Shown here: piece by piece, positions 16,441 through 24,685 of the stretch
Layout of the letters: every line of letters starts with the position of its first letter
How positions within the stretch are numbered: position 1 is the stretch's first letter
NCBI GenBank assembly: GCA_041477005.1
Contig: JBGOUJ010000033.1
Location: forward strand, 1 to 25,053
Direction of reading: 5' to 3'
Length of the DNA: 25,053 nucleotides
Source of the DNA: JBGOUJ01 sp041477005
GTDB lineage: Bacteria > Acidobacteriota > Terriglobia > Bryobacterales > JACQDG01
The notes under the pieces: model-generated
What the model was told of the DNA's origin: nothing
Seen by the model: the letters and a program-made list of their open reading frames with translations, nothing else
Database searches by the model: none
Program-made: the position numbers and the translations under genes

Positions 16441-16528
16441 AGGACCATAACGACGGGCCGATCGACAGGCTGGGGCAGGCTGTTCTCTTCACGCGTCCGC
16501 GTATCGGCACTCCTCGCCCATGTCTGCT

Positions 16529-17749
16529 TTACCATTGGAACCGCTTCCACTTCCTGCCCACCTGAATGAGGATCTTGCCGCTCGGTTCCGGAAGCCGAAA
16601 AACAAGGTCCTTGTGCTGTTGGTAGCTGATCTCTACCGCCCCAGCTTTGATTTTGCGCGTGGCGTCGGAAACGGAGTCAGCGAGCCCATATCTCGCGAGG
16701 AATCTGTCGACCCGAAGTGCCAGCTTGCCCTCGGGGTCTCGGATAAGAACCGACTTCGCCTTGTCATCCGCGACCGTCTCAATGTCGTCGGGCACCTGCC
16801 TTTCCTGCACTTCACGGCGAAACCTCTCGGCTCCCCTCTCCGCCTCCGCCGCCGAGTGGAAATCGGTGACGATGCGGCGGGCGAGGTCCTTCTTGGCGTC
16901 CATCGGGCGCCCGCCCCTCTGGATGGCGCCGATCGCGGCCAGGCTCAGGTCGGTCAGCAGCTCGTAGTAGCGCCACATCAGCTCGTCGCTGATCTGCATC
17001 ACCTTGCGGTACATGACCTCCGGCGGCTCGGTGATGCCGATGTAGTTGCCGAGCGATTTGGACATCTTTTGCACGCCGTCCAAACCTTCCAGCAACGGCA
17101 TGGTGGCGACGATCTGCGGCGGCTGGCCGAGGTCTCGCTGAATCTCGCGGCCGACCAGCAGGTTGAATTTCTGGTCGGTGCCTCCCATCTCGACATCGCA
17201 GCGCAGCGCCACCGAATCGTAACCCTGGGCCAGCGGATAGAGCAGCTCGTGGACCGAGATGGGCGCGCCGGAGCGGTAACGCTTCGAGAAATCGTCGCGC
17301 TCCAGAATCCGCGCCACCGTGTAGCGCGAGCAGAGCCGGATGACGTCGTCGAACTTCATGGCCCCCAGCCACTCGCTGTTGAAGCGGACCTCGGTGCGGT
17401 CGGGATCGAGAATCTTGAACACCTGCGCCTTGTAAGTCTCGGCGTTGGCGTCGATCTGCTCGCGGCTCATCGGCGGGCGTGTGGCGTTGCGGCCGGAGGG
17501 ATCGCCGATCAGGGAGGTGAAATCGCCGATCAGAAAGATGACCGTGTGGCCGAGATCCTGAAAGTCCTTCAGCTTGCGCAGCACCACGGTGTGGCCGATA
17601 TGGAGGTCGGCCGAGGTGGGGTCGAAACCCGCCTTGACCCGCAGCGGCCGGCCGGCGGCCAGGCGCTCGCGCAGCTCCGGCTCCGAGATGATCTCGGCCA
17701 TTCCCTTGCGTAAGCAGGCGAGTTGCTCGTCGATGGAGAGAAGCGTCAC
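16529..17749 (-). CDS. tyrS: Tyrosyl-tRNA synthetase
   Basis: The 406-residue class I synthetase charges tRNA-Tyr. HIGH is at residues 50-53 (ADLHIGHTVVL) and KMSKS at 228-232 (VQKMSKSLGN). The tyrosine-pocket blocks KAGFDPTSADLH and YPLAQGYDSVALRCDVEMGGTDQ are present, and an S4-like RNA-binding domain closes the protein (ALRVDRFLARYGLADSVSDATRKIKAG). The start is GTG 17749: the protein then has normal length, and the GTG overlaps the purN stop (GTGA, 17746-17749). The open frame further upstream (to 18097) is antisense-like sequence within purN. No T-box leader can exist here because the gene is internal to the operon. Confidence 0.95.
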   Translation of the reverse strand: MTLLSIDEQLACLRKGMAEIISEPELRERLAAGRPLRVKAGFDPTSADLHIGHTVVLRKLKDFQDLGHTVIFLIGDFTSLIGDPSGRNATRPPMSREQIDANAETYKAQVFKILDPDRTEVRFNSEWLGAMKFDDVIRLCSRYTVARILERDDFSKRYRSGAPISVHELLYPLAQGYDSVALRCDVEMGGTDQKFNLLVGREIQRDLGQPPQIVATMPLLEGLDGVQKMSKSLGNYIGITEPPEVMYRKVMQISDELMWRYYELLTDLSLAAIGAIQRGGRPMDAKKDLARRIVTDFHSAAEAERGAERFRREVQERQVPDDIETVADDKAKSVLIRDPEGKLALRVDRFLARYGLADSVSDATRKIKAGAVEISYQQHKDLVFRLPEPSGKILIQVGRKWKRFQW

Positions 17750-18360
17750 GGGCGCAGCACCCTTCGGCCTTCGATCCGGTAGCGGCCGCTCAGCACCAGA
17801 AGGATCGCTTCTGTATAGATGCGGTGCTCCTGGGCGAGGATGCGGGCTGCCAGGGTCTCCTCGGTATCGTCGTCGCGAACTTCCACCGCCGCCTGCACGA
17901 GGATCGGGCCGGCGTCGAGAAACTCGTCCACGAAGTGCACGGTGCAGCCGGTGATCCTCACCCCGTGCTCCAGGGCCTGGCGCTGGGCTTCGAGACCCGG
18001 AAACGAGGGCAGCAGGGCCGGATGGATGTTCAAGATGCGGTTCGGAAACTGCTGCACGAACCAGGCGCTCAACAGCCGCATGAAGCCGGCCAGGCACACC
18101 AGGTCCACTTGGCGATTCTGCAACTCGGCCACCACCAGCCGGTCGTAGGCCTCCCGCTCCAGACCCTTGGAGGGGAGCACGACCGCCGGAATGCCTCGGG
18201 CGCGCGCCTTCTCGAGACCCGGCGCATTCGGGTTATTGCTGATAACCACGGCGACCTCGGCCGAAATCCTGCCGGCCGCCGCGTTGTCGGCGATGGCCTC
18301 GAAATTGGACCCTCGACCGGAAAGCAGCACACCCAAGCGATGCTGGACAGCAACCGACAT
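17746..18360 (-). CDS. purN: Phosphoribosylglycinamide formyltransferase (GART)
   Basis: This 204-residue enzyme transfers the formyl group of 10-formyl-THF to GAR, step 3 of purine synthesis. It has the N-terminal phosphate-binding block LLSGRGSNFEAI (12-23) and the catalytic trio N111, H113 (RILNIHPALLPSFPG) and D149 (HFVDEFLDAGPI), matching E. coli N106/H108/D144. The ATG at 18360 directly abuts a degenerate heptad repeat on its 5' side. The only ribosome-binding candidate, AGGCG, belongs to that repeat. purM lies 55 bases upstream on the same strand, and tyrS overlaps its stop by 4 nt. Confidence 0.95.
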   Translation of the reverse strand: MSVAVQHRLGVLLSGRGSNFEAIADNAAAGRISAEVAVVISNNPNAPGLEKARARGIPAVVLPSKGLEREAYDRLVVAELQNRQVDLVCLAGFMRLLSAWFVQQFPNRILNIHPALLPSFPGLEAQRQALEHGVRITGCTVHFVDEFLDAGPILVQAAVEVRDDDTEETLAARILAQEHRIYTEAILLVLSGRYRIEGRRVLRP

Positions 18361-18395
18361 TTTTCGCCTTTTGCCTCTGGAATTCTGCCTGTTGC
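18361..18395 (-). repeat. Five degenerate 7-bp units abutting the purN start
   Basis: Read on the minus strand, five heptads run up to the purN ATG; four start with GC and are purine-rich (GCAACAG, GCAGAAT, GCAAAAG, GCGAAAA), while the central unit is TCCAGAG. They fill most of the purM-purN gap. The period of 7 matches the arrays at 11653 and 23033, although the unit sequence differs. Confidence 0.5.
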
Positions 18396-18415
18396 CCCCG
18401 AGGCGCAGCCGCGTC

Positions 18416-19456
18416 TCAGGCCCACACCACTTTCCGCTTGCCGCGGATGACGTCCCCGACCACGTAAGCCGGCTCGCGGATGGAAGCGAGCGCGCGCAGG
18501 GCCCGCGTTTCCGCTCCACGGGGCACAGCCAGGACCATGCCGAGGCCCATGTTGAAGGTGCGGAGCATCTCGCTTTCCTCGACGTTGCCGATGCGGCGCA
18601 GGAAATCGAAGATCGGAAGCACGGGCCAGGCGCCGAGGCGGATGCGCGCCGCTCTACCCGCCGGGAGCATGCGCGGGACGTTAGCAGTGATGCCGCCGCC
18701 GGTGATATGGGCAGCGCCGCGCAGAAGGCCTTTCTGCAGCAACAGCCGGAGGGGCGCCAGGTAGCTCCGATGCACCTTCAGCAGCTCCTCGCCGACCTTG
18801 ATGCCGAGCTCGGGCAGAAACGTCCGGGGCCCGTAACCCGCCACCTCGAACAGGAGCTTGCGGGCGAGCGAGTAGCCGTTGGTGTGCAGCCCGGTCGAAG
18901 GCAAACCCAGCAGAACATCGCCGGGGCGGATGGAGCGTCCGTCGAGGATCTTCGAACGCTCGGCCTCGCCCACGATGAAGCCGGCCAGGTCGTACTCGCC
19001 GGGGGTGTAGAACCCGGGCATCTCGGCGGTCTCGCCGCCGATCAGCGCGCAGCCGTTTTCCTTGCAGGCTTCGGCCAGTCCGGAGACGATCTGCTCGGCC
19101 ACCGCCGCGTCGAGCCGACCCACGGCGAGATAGTCGAGGAAAAACAGCGGCGTGGCGCCCTGGACGGCGATGTCATTGACGCAATGGTTGACCAAATCGC
19201 GCCCGACTGTATTATGAATTCCCGTAGAAAAGGCGATCTTAAGCTTGGTGCCCACGCCGTCGGCGGAGCTCACCAGCACGGGCCGCTTGGAGCGCAGCCC
19301 GGCCAGCGAATACACGGCCCCGAAGGTGCCGACGTCGGTCAGCACGTGGCGATGGAAGGTCCGCCGCGCCAGCTTGCTGATGCGCGCCACGGCGCGGTCG
19401 CCTTCATCGATGTTCACGCCCGCGTCGGCGTAGCGGATAGCTCGCGCTGCTCGCAT
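18416..19456 (-). CDS. purM: Phosphoribosylformylglycinamidine cyclo-ligase (AIR synthetase)
   Basis: The 346-residue protein closes the imidazole ring in purine synthesis (FGAM to AIR with ATP). Family blocks are present throughout: YADAGVNIDEGDRAV at the N-terminus, VSSADGVGTKLKIA, NHCVNDIAVQGATPLFFLDY, GLPSTGLHTNGYSLAR and HITGGGITANVPRMLP. Length matches the family (about 345). ATG 19456 is chosen over the longer open frame to 19510 because the family N-terminus begins there and GGGGAT lies just upstream. It is the first gene of a minus-strand purM-purN-tyrS operon and is divergent from the TonB receptor at 19594. Confidence 0.95.
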   Translation of the reverse strand: MRAARAIRYADAGVNIDEGDRAVARISKLARRTFHRHVLTDVGTFGAVYSLAGLRSKRPVLVSSADGVGTKLKIAFSTGIHNTVGRDLVNHCVNDIAVQGATPLFFLDYLAVGRLDAAVAEQIVSGLAEACKENGCALIGGETAEMPGFYTPGEYDLAGFIVGEAERSKILDGRSIRPGDVLLGLPSTGLHTNGYSLARKLLFEVAGYGPRTFLPELGIKVGEELLKVHRSYLAPLRLLLQKGLLRGAAHITGGGITANVPRMLPAGRAARIRLGAWPVLPIFDFLRRIGNVEESEMLRTFNMGLGMVLAVPRGAETRALRALASIREPAYVVGDVIRGKRKVVWA

Positions 19457-19465
19457 GGAATCCCC

Positions 19466-19471
19466 ATTATA
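19466..19471 (-). promoter_or_regulatory. Perfect TATAAT -10-like box before purM
   Basis: TATAAT lies on the minus strand, its 3' end 9 bases before the purM ATG. No well-placed -35 box is visible. If used, transcription would begin almost at the start codon, giving a leaderless or near-leaderless mRNA. Confidence 0.3.
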
Positions 19472-19593
19472 AGATCCCCCGGTCCCGCGAAGGGACGACC
19501 GACTTTTCAAGCCAATTTAACAAGAACGCAATGAGCTTGAGGTAGGCCCCGTGCTAAGATTACCTTGATCGTTCTCGCTTTGGAGGTGGTAGC

Positions 19594-22500
19594 ATGAGAT
19601 CTAAATTCTTTTGTTTCTTGCTTTTCCTGGTGGCGGCGGCCCTGTTGCCGGCCCAGACCGAGCTCGCAATCCTAACCGGCACCGTGACCGACTCGACCGG
19701 CGCCGTTCTCACCACCGCCGACCTCACCATCACCAACGAGGCCACCGGCATTTCGACCACTTCGAAGACCAACGAAGCCGGCCGCTACTTCGCCCCGAGC
19801 CTGAAGCCCGGCGTCTACACGGTGTCGGCCACGGCCGCCGGCTTCAAGAAGTCCGTCAACTCCGGGGTCATCCTCCAGGTAAACGAGACGGTTCGCCTCG
19901 ACATCGCCATGACCGTCGGCGCCGTCACCGAGGAAGTCACTGTCTCGGCCGCCGCGGCGCTGCTCGAAACTGAGACCTCGAACCGCGGCGCGGTCATCGA
20001 CGAGCGCAAGATCAGCGAGCTGCCTTTGAACGGCCGCGACTACAACCAACTCGCCACGCTCTCGCCCGGCGTGCTGCTGGCCACCCCGCGCCTGCAATCC
20101 ATCGGCTTCAAGGGCGCTTTCAACGTCAACGGCAACCGCGCCTTTCAGAACGCTTTCCAGCTCGACGGCGTCGACAACACGTCTTACTCGAATTCCTACC
20201 GCGGCGGCAACATGCAAGTCATCCAGCCCTCGGTCGAGGCCCTGCAGGAATTCAAGATCCAGACCAACGCTTATTCCGCCGAGTTCGGCCGCAGCGCCGG
20301 CGCCCTGATCAACGCCGTCATCAAATCCGGAACCAACGACCTGCACGGCTCGGCCTTCGAGTTCTTCCGCAACCGCAACCTGGATGCGGCCAATTTCTTC
20401 GCCAATAAGTCCGCCTCCGGCAAGCCCTTCCGCCTCCGCAACCAGTTCGGCGGCTCGCTCGGGGGCCCCATCATCAAGAACAAGACTTTCATTTTCGGCG
20501 ACTACGAGGGCCTGCGCGACCGCACCGGGATCGTGCGCTTCTCCTCGGTTCCCCAGCCCGGCTGGGCGGACGGCCTGTTCAATGTTCCCATCTTCAACCC
20601 CTACAACCCGAGCGACACGGGTCAGGACTTCCGGCAGGCGGCGCGCTCCGGCTGCAACGACGGCAACGGCAACTGCTGGGTTATCCCGCAAAGCCTCCTG
20701 GATCCCGTGGGCCGGAAAATCGCCAGCGTCAACCCCAGTCCCAACACCGGCCTGCCCGGCCAGCTCGACAACAACTACGTCAACGTCCCGATCACAACGA
20801 ACCGCACCGATCAGTTCGATTCGCGGGCCGATCACAGCCTCAACTCGAAGGTCAACCTGTTCGGGCGCTACTCGTTCTCGGATACGAACCTCTTCACCCC
20901 GGGGCCGCGCCCGGGCCTCTCGGAAGGCTCCTTCGTCGACACTTTCGGCTCCGCACTGTGGCGCTCCCAGGCCATCGCCACCGGCGCCACCTGGGTGTTC
21001 TCGCCGAACCTGGTCTCCGACATTCGCTTCGGCTGGGCGCGCGGTAACTTCTTCCAGCTTTCTCCCAACTTCGGCTCCGGCTGCCCGGGCGACTTGGTCG
21101 GCCTGAAAAACTCCGTCACCGACACTGCCATCTGTGGCGGAATCCCGACGACGAACCTGCCCGGCGGCAACCTCCGCCGCATTGGCCGCACGACCTCCCA
21201 GCCGCAGTTCCAGACGCCCCGCTCCTACGACTTCCGCGATTCCTACTCCTGGACCCGCGGCAACCACAGCCTCAAGTTCGGCGGCGAGCTTTTGCACGTG
21301 CAGACCGGCATCCGGGACATCAGTTCCCTGCTCGGGCAATTCACTTACAGCGGCCGCTTCACCGGCCAAAATGGCACTTACCAGGGCGGCCTCGCCGATC
21401 TGCTGCTCGGCTTGCCCACCCGCTACCAGCAGGATTCCAACACCCCCTTCGATATCTGGCAGCGACTATATTTCGTATATCTACAGGACGACTGGAAACT
21501 GACCTCCAAGCTGACCCTGAACCTCGGGCTGCGTTACGAGATCGACACGCCGCCGCGGGAGCACAAGAATCAGTGGTCCAACTACGACGCCTCGACCCAC
21601 TCCTTCGTTTTGGCCAAGGGCGGCAGCATCTTCGATCAGGCCCTGATTCACCCCGACTACAACAACTTCGCCCCGCGCGTCGGCTTCTCGTATTCGCCCT
21701 TCCGCCGCACGGTGATCCGCTCCGCCTACGGCGTCTTTTACAACCACGGCAACCGCCAGGGCCGCGAGGGACTGCTCGGCTTCAACCTGCCTTTCATCGT
21801 CCTCGGCGATATCTCGATTGGCGGCAGCAACAACCTCAAATCCACCGACGCCCTGTTCCGCCTGCAGGACGGCATCCCGCCCGGCTTTGTCGACGTGAAG
21901 GTGGTCAATCCGGCCACCGTCTCCCGCAAGGCCCAGGACGAGAACCAGCGCACGCCCTACGTGCAGCAGTGGAACTTCGGCATCCAGCAGGAGCTGGTGA
22001 GGAACCTGCTGTTCGAGGTCTCCTATGTCGGAAACAAGGGCACCAAGCTCCCCGCCTTCCGCAGCCTCAACCCGATCACGTACAGCTTCAACCCCACGAC
22101 CGGCGCCCCAGTCACCGGCGCCCGCACGCTGGCCGCCTACAGCCTGAGCGGTGATATACAGCTCCTCGAGAACCTCGCCGTTTCCAACTACAACTCGCTC
22201 CAGGGCCGCCTCGAGAAGCGCTTCTCGGCCGGCCTTTCCGGGCTGGTGTCCTACACCTGGGGCAAGGCGCTAACCGACGCGCCCGATCACCTCTCCACCA
22301 GCGGAGCGGGCAACGGCGTCGACGTCGGCGTCTTTAAGGAGCCGCAGGACGCAGCCCGCCGCCGCACCACCGAATACGGCCTGGCCGAGTTCGACGTCAA
22401 GCAGCGCTTCGTCGCCTCCGCCGTTTGGGAGATTCCCTACGGCAAAGGCCGCCGGTTCGGCAACCACGCCGGCCAGGGTGTGAACTTCCTCCTCGGCGGA

Positions 22501-22965
22501 TGGGAGTTTTCTCCCATTCTCACGATCCAGCAGGGTTTGGGGCTCACCGTTATTCAGTCGCAACTCCTGAACCTCGGCAGCGATCGCCAAAACCGCCCCA
22601 ACCGCCTGACCAACGGCAACCTGCCCGCCAGTCAACAATCGGTCGATCGTTGGTTCGACACCACCGCCTTCAAGATCCTCCAGACCAATCCGGCCCTGGA
22701 CGGCTTCGTGCCCAACCAGGCTTTCGGCAACTCCGGCGTCGGCATCATGCGCGGTCCCAACCTGCACAACCTGGACTTCAACCTCAACAAGACGTTCCGG
22801 ATTACCGAGCGCCATGCCGTGCAGTTCCGGACCGAGATATTCAACGCCTTCAACCGCGCCAATTTCGGCGTCCCGGGAATCACAGTCGGCGCCGGCTTCG
22901 GCCAGAGCGTCAATACCTCAACCGAAGCGCGCATCATTCAGTTTGCGTTGAAGTATAAGTTCTGA
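19594..22965 (+). CDS. Oar-like TonB-dependent receptor with carboxypeptidase-regulatory-like domain
   Basis: The intact 1123-residue outer-membrane receptor has a signal peptide (residues 1-20, FFCFLLFLVAAALLPAQ). A carboxypeptidase-regulatory-like domain follows at about 24-110 (ILTGTVTDSTGAVLTTADLTI ... GVYTVSATAAGFKKS). The TonB plug is at about 130-240 (ISELPLNGRDYNQLATLSPG, QLDGVDNTSYSNSYRGG, SGTNDLHGSAFEFFRNR). A long barrel ends in IQFALKYKF with a terminal aromatic residue for outer-membrane insertion. Large polymer, peptide or glycan uptake is typical of this group, but the substrate is unknown. GGAGG at 19580-19584 supports the ATG. Codons are strikingly C-ending, more than in the interrupted paralogue at 4568, which suggests high expression. 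No sigma/anti-sigma pair is adjacent. Confidence 0.95.
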   Translation: MRSKFFCFLLFLVAAALLPAQTELAILTGTVTDSTGAVLTTADLTITNEATGISTTSKTNEAGRYFAPSLKPGVYTVSATAAGFKKSVNSGVILQVNETVRLDIAMTVGAVTEEVTVSAAAALLETETSNRGAVIDERKISELPLNGRDYNQLATLSPGVLLATPRLQSIGFKGAFNVNGNRAFQNAFQLDGVDNTSYSNSYRGGNMQVIQPSVEALQEFKIQTNAYSAEFGRSAGALINAVIKSGTNDLHGSAFEFFRNRNLDAANFFANKSASGKPFRLRNQFGGSLGGPIIKNKTFIFGDYEGLRDRTGIVRFSSVPQPGWADGLFNVPIFNPYNPSDTGQDFRQAARSGCNDGNGNCWVIPQSLLDPVGRKIASVNPSPNTGLPGQLDNNYVNVPITTNRTDQFDSRADHSLNSKVNLFGRYSFSDTNLFTPGPRPGLSEGSFVDTFGSALWRSQAIATGATWVFSPNLVSDIRFGWARGNFFQLSPNFGSGCPGDLVGLKNSVTDTAICGGIPTTNLPGGNLRRIGRTTSQPQFQTPRSYDFRDSYSWTRGNHSLKFGGELLHVQTGIRDISSLLGQFTYSGRFTGQNGTYQGGLADLLLGLPTRYQQDSNTPFDIWQRLYFVYLQDDWKLTSKLTLNLGLRYEIDTPPREHKNQWSNYDASTHSFVLAKGGSIFDQALIHPDYNNFAPRVGFSYSPFRRTVIRSAYGVFYNHGNRQGREGLLGFNLPFIVLGDISIGGSNNLKSTDALFRLQDGIPPGFVDVKVVNPATVSRKAQDENQRTPYVQQWNFGIQQELVRNLLFEVSYVGNKGTKLPAFRSLNPITYSFNPTTGAPVTGARTLAAYSLSGDIQLLENLAVSNYNSLQGRLEKRFSAGLSGLVSYTWGKALTDAPDHLSTSGAGNGVDVGVFKEPQDAARRRTTEYGLAEFDVKQRFVASAVWEIPYGKGRRFGNHAGQGVNFLLGGWEFSPILTIQQGLGLTVIQSQLLNLGSDRQNRPNRLTNGNLPASQQSVDRWFDTTAFKILQTNPALDGFVPNQAFGNSGVGIMRGPNLHNLDFNLNKTFRITERHAVQFRTEIFNAFNRANFGVPGITVGAGFGQSVNTSTEARIIQFALKYKF

Positions 22966-22974
22966 AGGGAATGA

Positions 22975-22994
22975 GGCAGATGGACGCCGATGGA
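22975..22994 (+). repeat. Two period-10 repeat units
   Basis: GGCAGATGGA and CGCCGATGGA begin 9 bases after the receptor stop, and resemble the units after 593 and 8176. A heptad array follows in the same intergenic gap. Confidence 0.4.
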
Positions 22995-23032
22995 TTGATC
23001 CGGTTGGGGCGGCGATGGCTCTGACAGGAACA

Positions 23033-23067
23033 CAGAAGTCAGGAGCCAGAAGTCAGAAGTCAGAATA
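23033..23067 (+). repeat. Five-unit 7-bp repeat (CAGAAGT type)
   Basis: Five head-to-tail heptads, each starting CAG, occupy 23033-23067. Three are exactly CAGAAGT; the others are CAGGAGC and CAGAATA. The array ends about 40 bases before the next gene's likely start. Confidence 0.75.
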
Positions 23068-23108
23068 AACACCGGCCAAACGACGGGTTGTGCTCAGAGA
23101 CGTCGGGC

Positions 23109-23882
23109 GTGCTGTTTAGAAACGTGAATCTCGGACGGTTCCTGCCGCTTGCCCTGTTGCTCGTGCCTCTCCGGCAGGGGTCCGCCCAGGAGGGCACGCG
23201 GGAGGAATTCAACCTGCCGCCGAAGGCGGTCTTCCCGGCGGCGATGCCGCGCTATCCAAACGTCTGGTTCTACGTGGACGCCTCCCTGGCCCCTACGTAC
23301 GAGGGAGCGGTCAAGCTGGTGACCGGGAATCTTCGGGAGGCCATGAGGCTGCGGGAGTTCTACGGCCCGTTTTCGAACGCGGAAGGGTGCGACTTTGAGG
23401 TTCGACTGGAACATCTGCAGCCTTGGGAAGATCCGCAGCACCTGCCGCTCCAACATGCGCACTGCTTCCACATGCGTTACTACTACACCGCTCTGGCGGG
23501 CCACAAGCTTGACAGCGTCCGGATGAGCGGGCCCGGCGGCGAGCGGGCCTTTTTCCGGTTCGCTGCCAGCGCCCACTATGAGGTGGAGCACGCCAACCCC
23601 AACCATGCGGACGTAGAAATGTGCCCGATCTGCGGCCGCACGGGCCAATACAGCCAGGCAAAAGGCAATTTGGTGGAGATGGTTCACGATCCGTTGGGCG
23701 TGGAGCTGCTTCTGACGGGAAAGATTCGGGGGCAAGCCGTTCGCTTTGAGGATTGGGAGCAGCGGGAGGTCGGCAGCATCGACGGTCTCGCGAAGAAGCT
23801 CTCCGTCCGGAAATATGTTTTTCCGGGCCCGACCGGCGACAAAAACACGTTTCAGATCGCCGTGATCGTCCTCACCCGGTAG
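23109..23882 (+). CDS. Hypothetical secreted protein with a CxxC motif
   Basis: The product is about 257 residues from GTG 23109. Other possible starts are TTG 23088 and GTG 23124, and none has a strong Shine-Dalgarno. A signal peptide (FLPLALLLVPLRQGSAQ) points to export. I do not recognise the family. The mature part contains PRYPNVWFYVDASLAPTYEG, an aromatic/histidine-rich block around HAHCFHMRYYYTALAGH, and EHANPNHADVEMCPICGRTG, where C-P-I-C and nearby histidines could bind metal or form a disulfide. The C-terminus is a regular beta-rich segment (RKYVFPG, FQIAVIVLTR). It follows the TonB receptor after a 143-base gap filled with repeats and converges with the methyltransferase 2 bases away. 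TAG stop. Confidence 0.65.
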   Translation: MLFRNVNLGRFLPLALLLVPLRQGSAQEGTREEFNLPPKAVFPAAMPRYPNVWFYVDASLAPTYEGAVKLVTGNLREAMRLREFYGPFSNAEGCDFEVRLEHLQPWEDPQHLPLQHAHCFHMRYYYTALAGHKLDSVRMSGPGGERAFFRFAASAHYEVEHANPNHADVEMCPICGRTGQYSQAKGNLVEMVHDPLGVELLLTGKIRGQAVRFEDWEQREVGSIDGLAKKLSVRKYVFPGPTGDKNTFQIAVIVLTR

Positions 23883-23884
23883 CC

Positions 23885-24685
23885 TTACTTGACAGCCTCG
23901 ACGATTCCCACGGCAGCCCAGCGCTCCAGCGCCGGAAAATGCCGGAACAGGAACCGATCGGCCGCGTGAAAGGCGCGCAGCATCCCGCGATGGCGGATGG
24001 CGCGCTTGGCCGTGAAGAAGAAGTGCTTTCCTTCGAGCCGGCACTGGCGGAACGGCCGGCCGAAGCGCTCCACGTCCGGGCGCCGCACGCCGTGGCCCCG
24101 CTCGTCGGGCGAGGCCAGGGTGTGATAGAAGGGATGGCGCCGCACGAACTGGAAGAGCCGGTTGTGCCCCAGCGGCTCGACGAAAACCGCCCGGCCGCCG
24201 GGCTTCAGCACGCGGTGCACCTCGCGTCCCAGCAGCTCCCAGTCCTGCAAGTGGTGCGCCGAGTTGCTGATCGCGAAATCGAAGGTATCCCGACCGAAGG
24301 CAAGCTGGTAGGCGGAGTTGCGCAGGAAGGCCAGGCTGCGGCGGCAGCCGTTGGCTTCGACGCGCGCCTGGGCGTGCTCGATCGCCACCGTGCTGATATC
24401 GATTCCGGCCAGCCAGGCGCCGCGGCGCGCGAAATAGACGGCCAGGTAGCCGTTGCCGCAGCACAATTCCAGGATGCTCTTGCCGCGCACGTCGCCCAGC
24501 CGGTCAAACAAGTAGCGATAGCGCTCGTAGTAGGCGAAATTGTTCCCGCCTTCGAGCACCGGGCGCGCGAGATCTTCAATCTCCGCCTCGGTCACCACCA
24601 GGTCGGGATACTGCTTCCAGATGCCGGCGTAAAGGGAGTCGTAGAACCGGATCTCGTTCTGCTCGATCGATTGAATGCTCTTCAT
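23885..24685 (-). CDS. SAM-dependent class I methyltransferase
   Basis: The 266-residue protein has the seven-strand methyltransferase signature. Motif I is ILELCCGNGYLAVYFA (71-86), and acidic D96 of GIDIS is the ribose-binding position. FDFAISNSAHHLQDWE (135-150) is motif II, and LKPGGRAVFVEPLGHNRLFQF (160-180) is motif III. The C-terminal third (HPFYHTLASPDERGHG ... RRPDVERF) is the substrate-side extension common in UbiE/small-molecule methyltransferases. The substrate is unknown. ATG 24685 overlaps the upstream rhomboid gene's stop (ATGA, 24682-24685), so the two are translationally coupled. Confidence 0.9.
   Translation of the reverse strand: MKSIQSIEQNEIRFYDSLYAGIWKQYPDLVVTEAEIEDLARPVLEGGNNFAYYERYRYLFDRLGDVRGKSILELCCGNGYLAVYFARRGAWLAGIDISTVAIEHAQARVEANGCRRSLAFLRNSAYQLAFGRDTFDFAISNSAHHLQDWELLGREVHRVLKPGGRAVFVEPLGHNRLFQFVRRHPFYHTLASPDERGHGVRRPDVERFGRPFRQCRLEGKHFFFTAKRAIRHRGMLRAFHAADRFLFRHFPALERWAAVGIVEAVK

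Noticed and set aside
17750..18097. N-terminal extension of the tyrS frame
   Set aside because: It lies within purN in another frame, is Arg/Gly/Pro-rich, and the synthetase family starts at the GTG at 17749.
19672..21369. Long minus-strand open frame (565 codons) opposite the second receptor
   Set aside because: It is antisense to an intact, motif-rich receptor. Strongly C-ending codons on the plus strand create long open frames on the other strand.
23094..24464. Minus-strand open frame (456 codons) spanning the secreted protein and the methyltransferase
   Set aside because: It is out of frame with the methyltransferase and antisense to the secreted protein; its Arg/Ala/Pro-rich composition lacks domain features.
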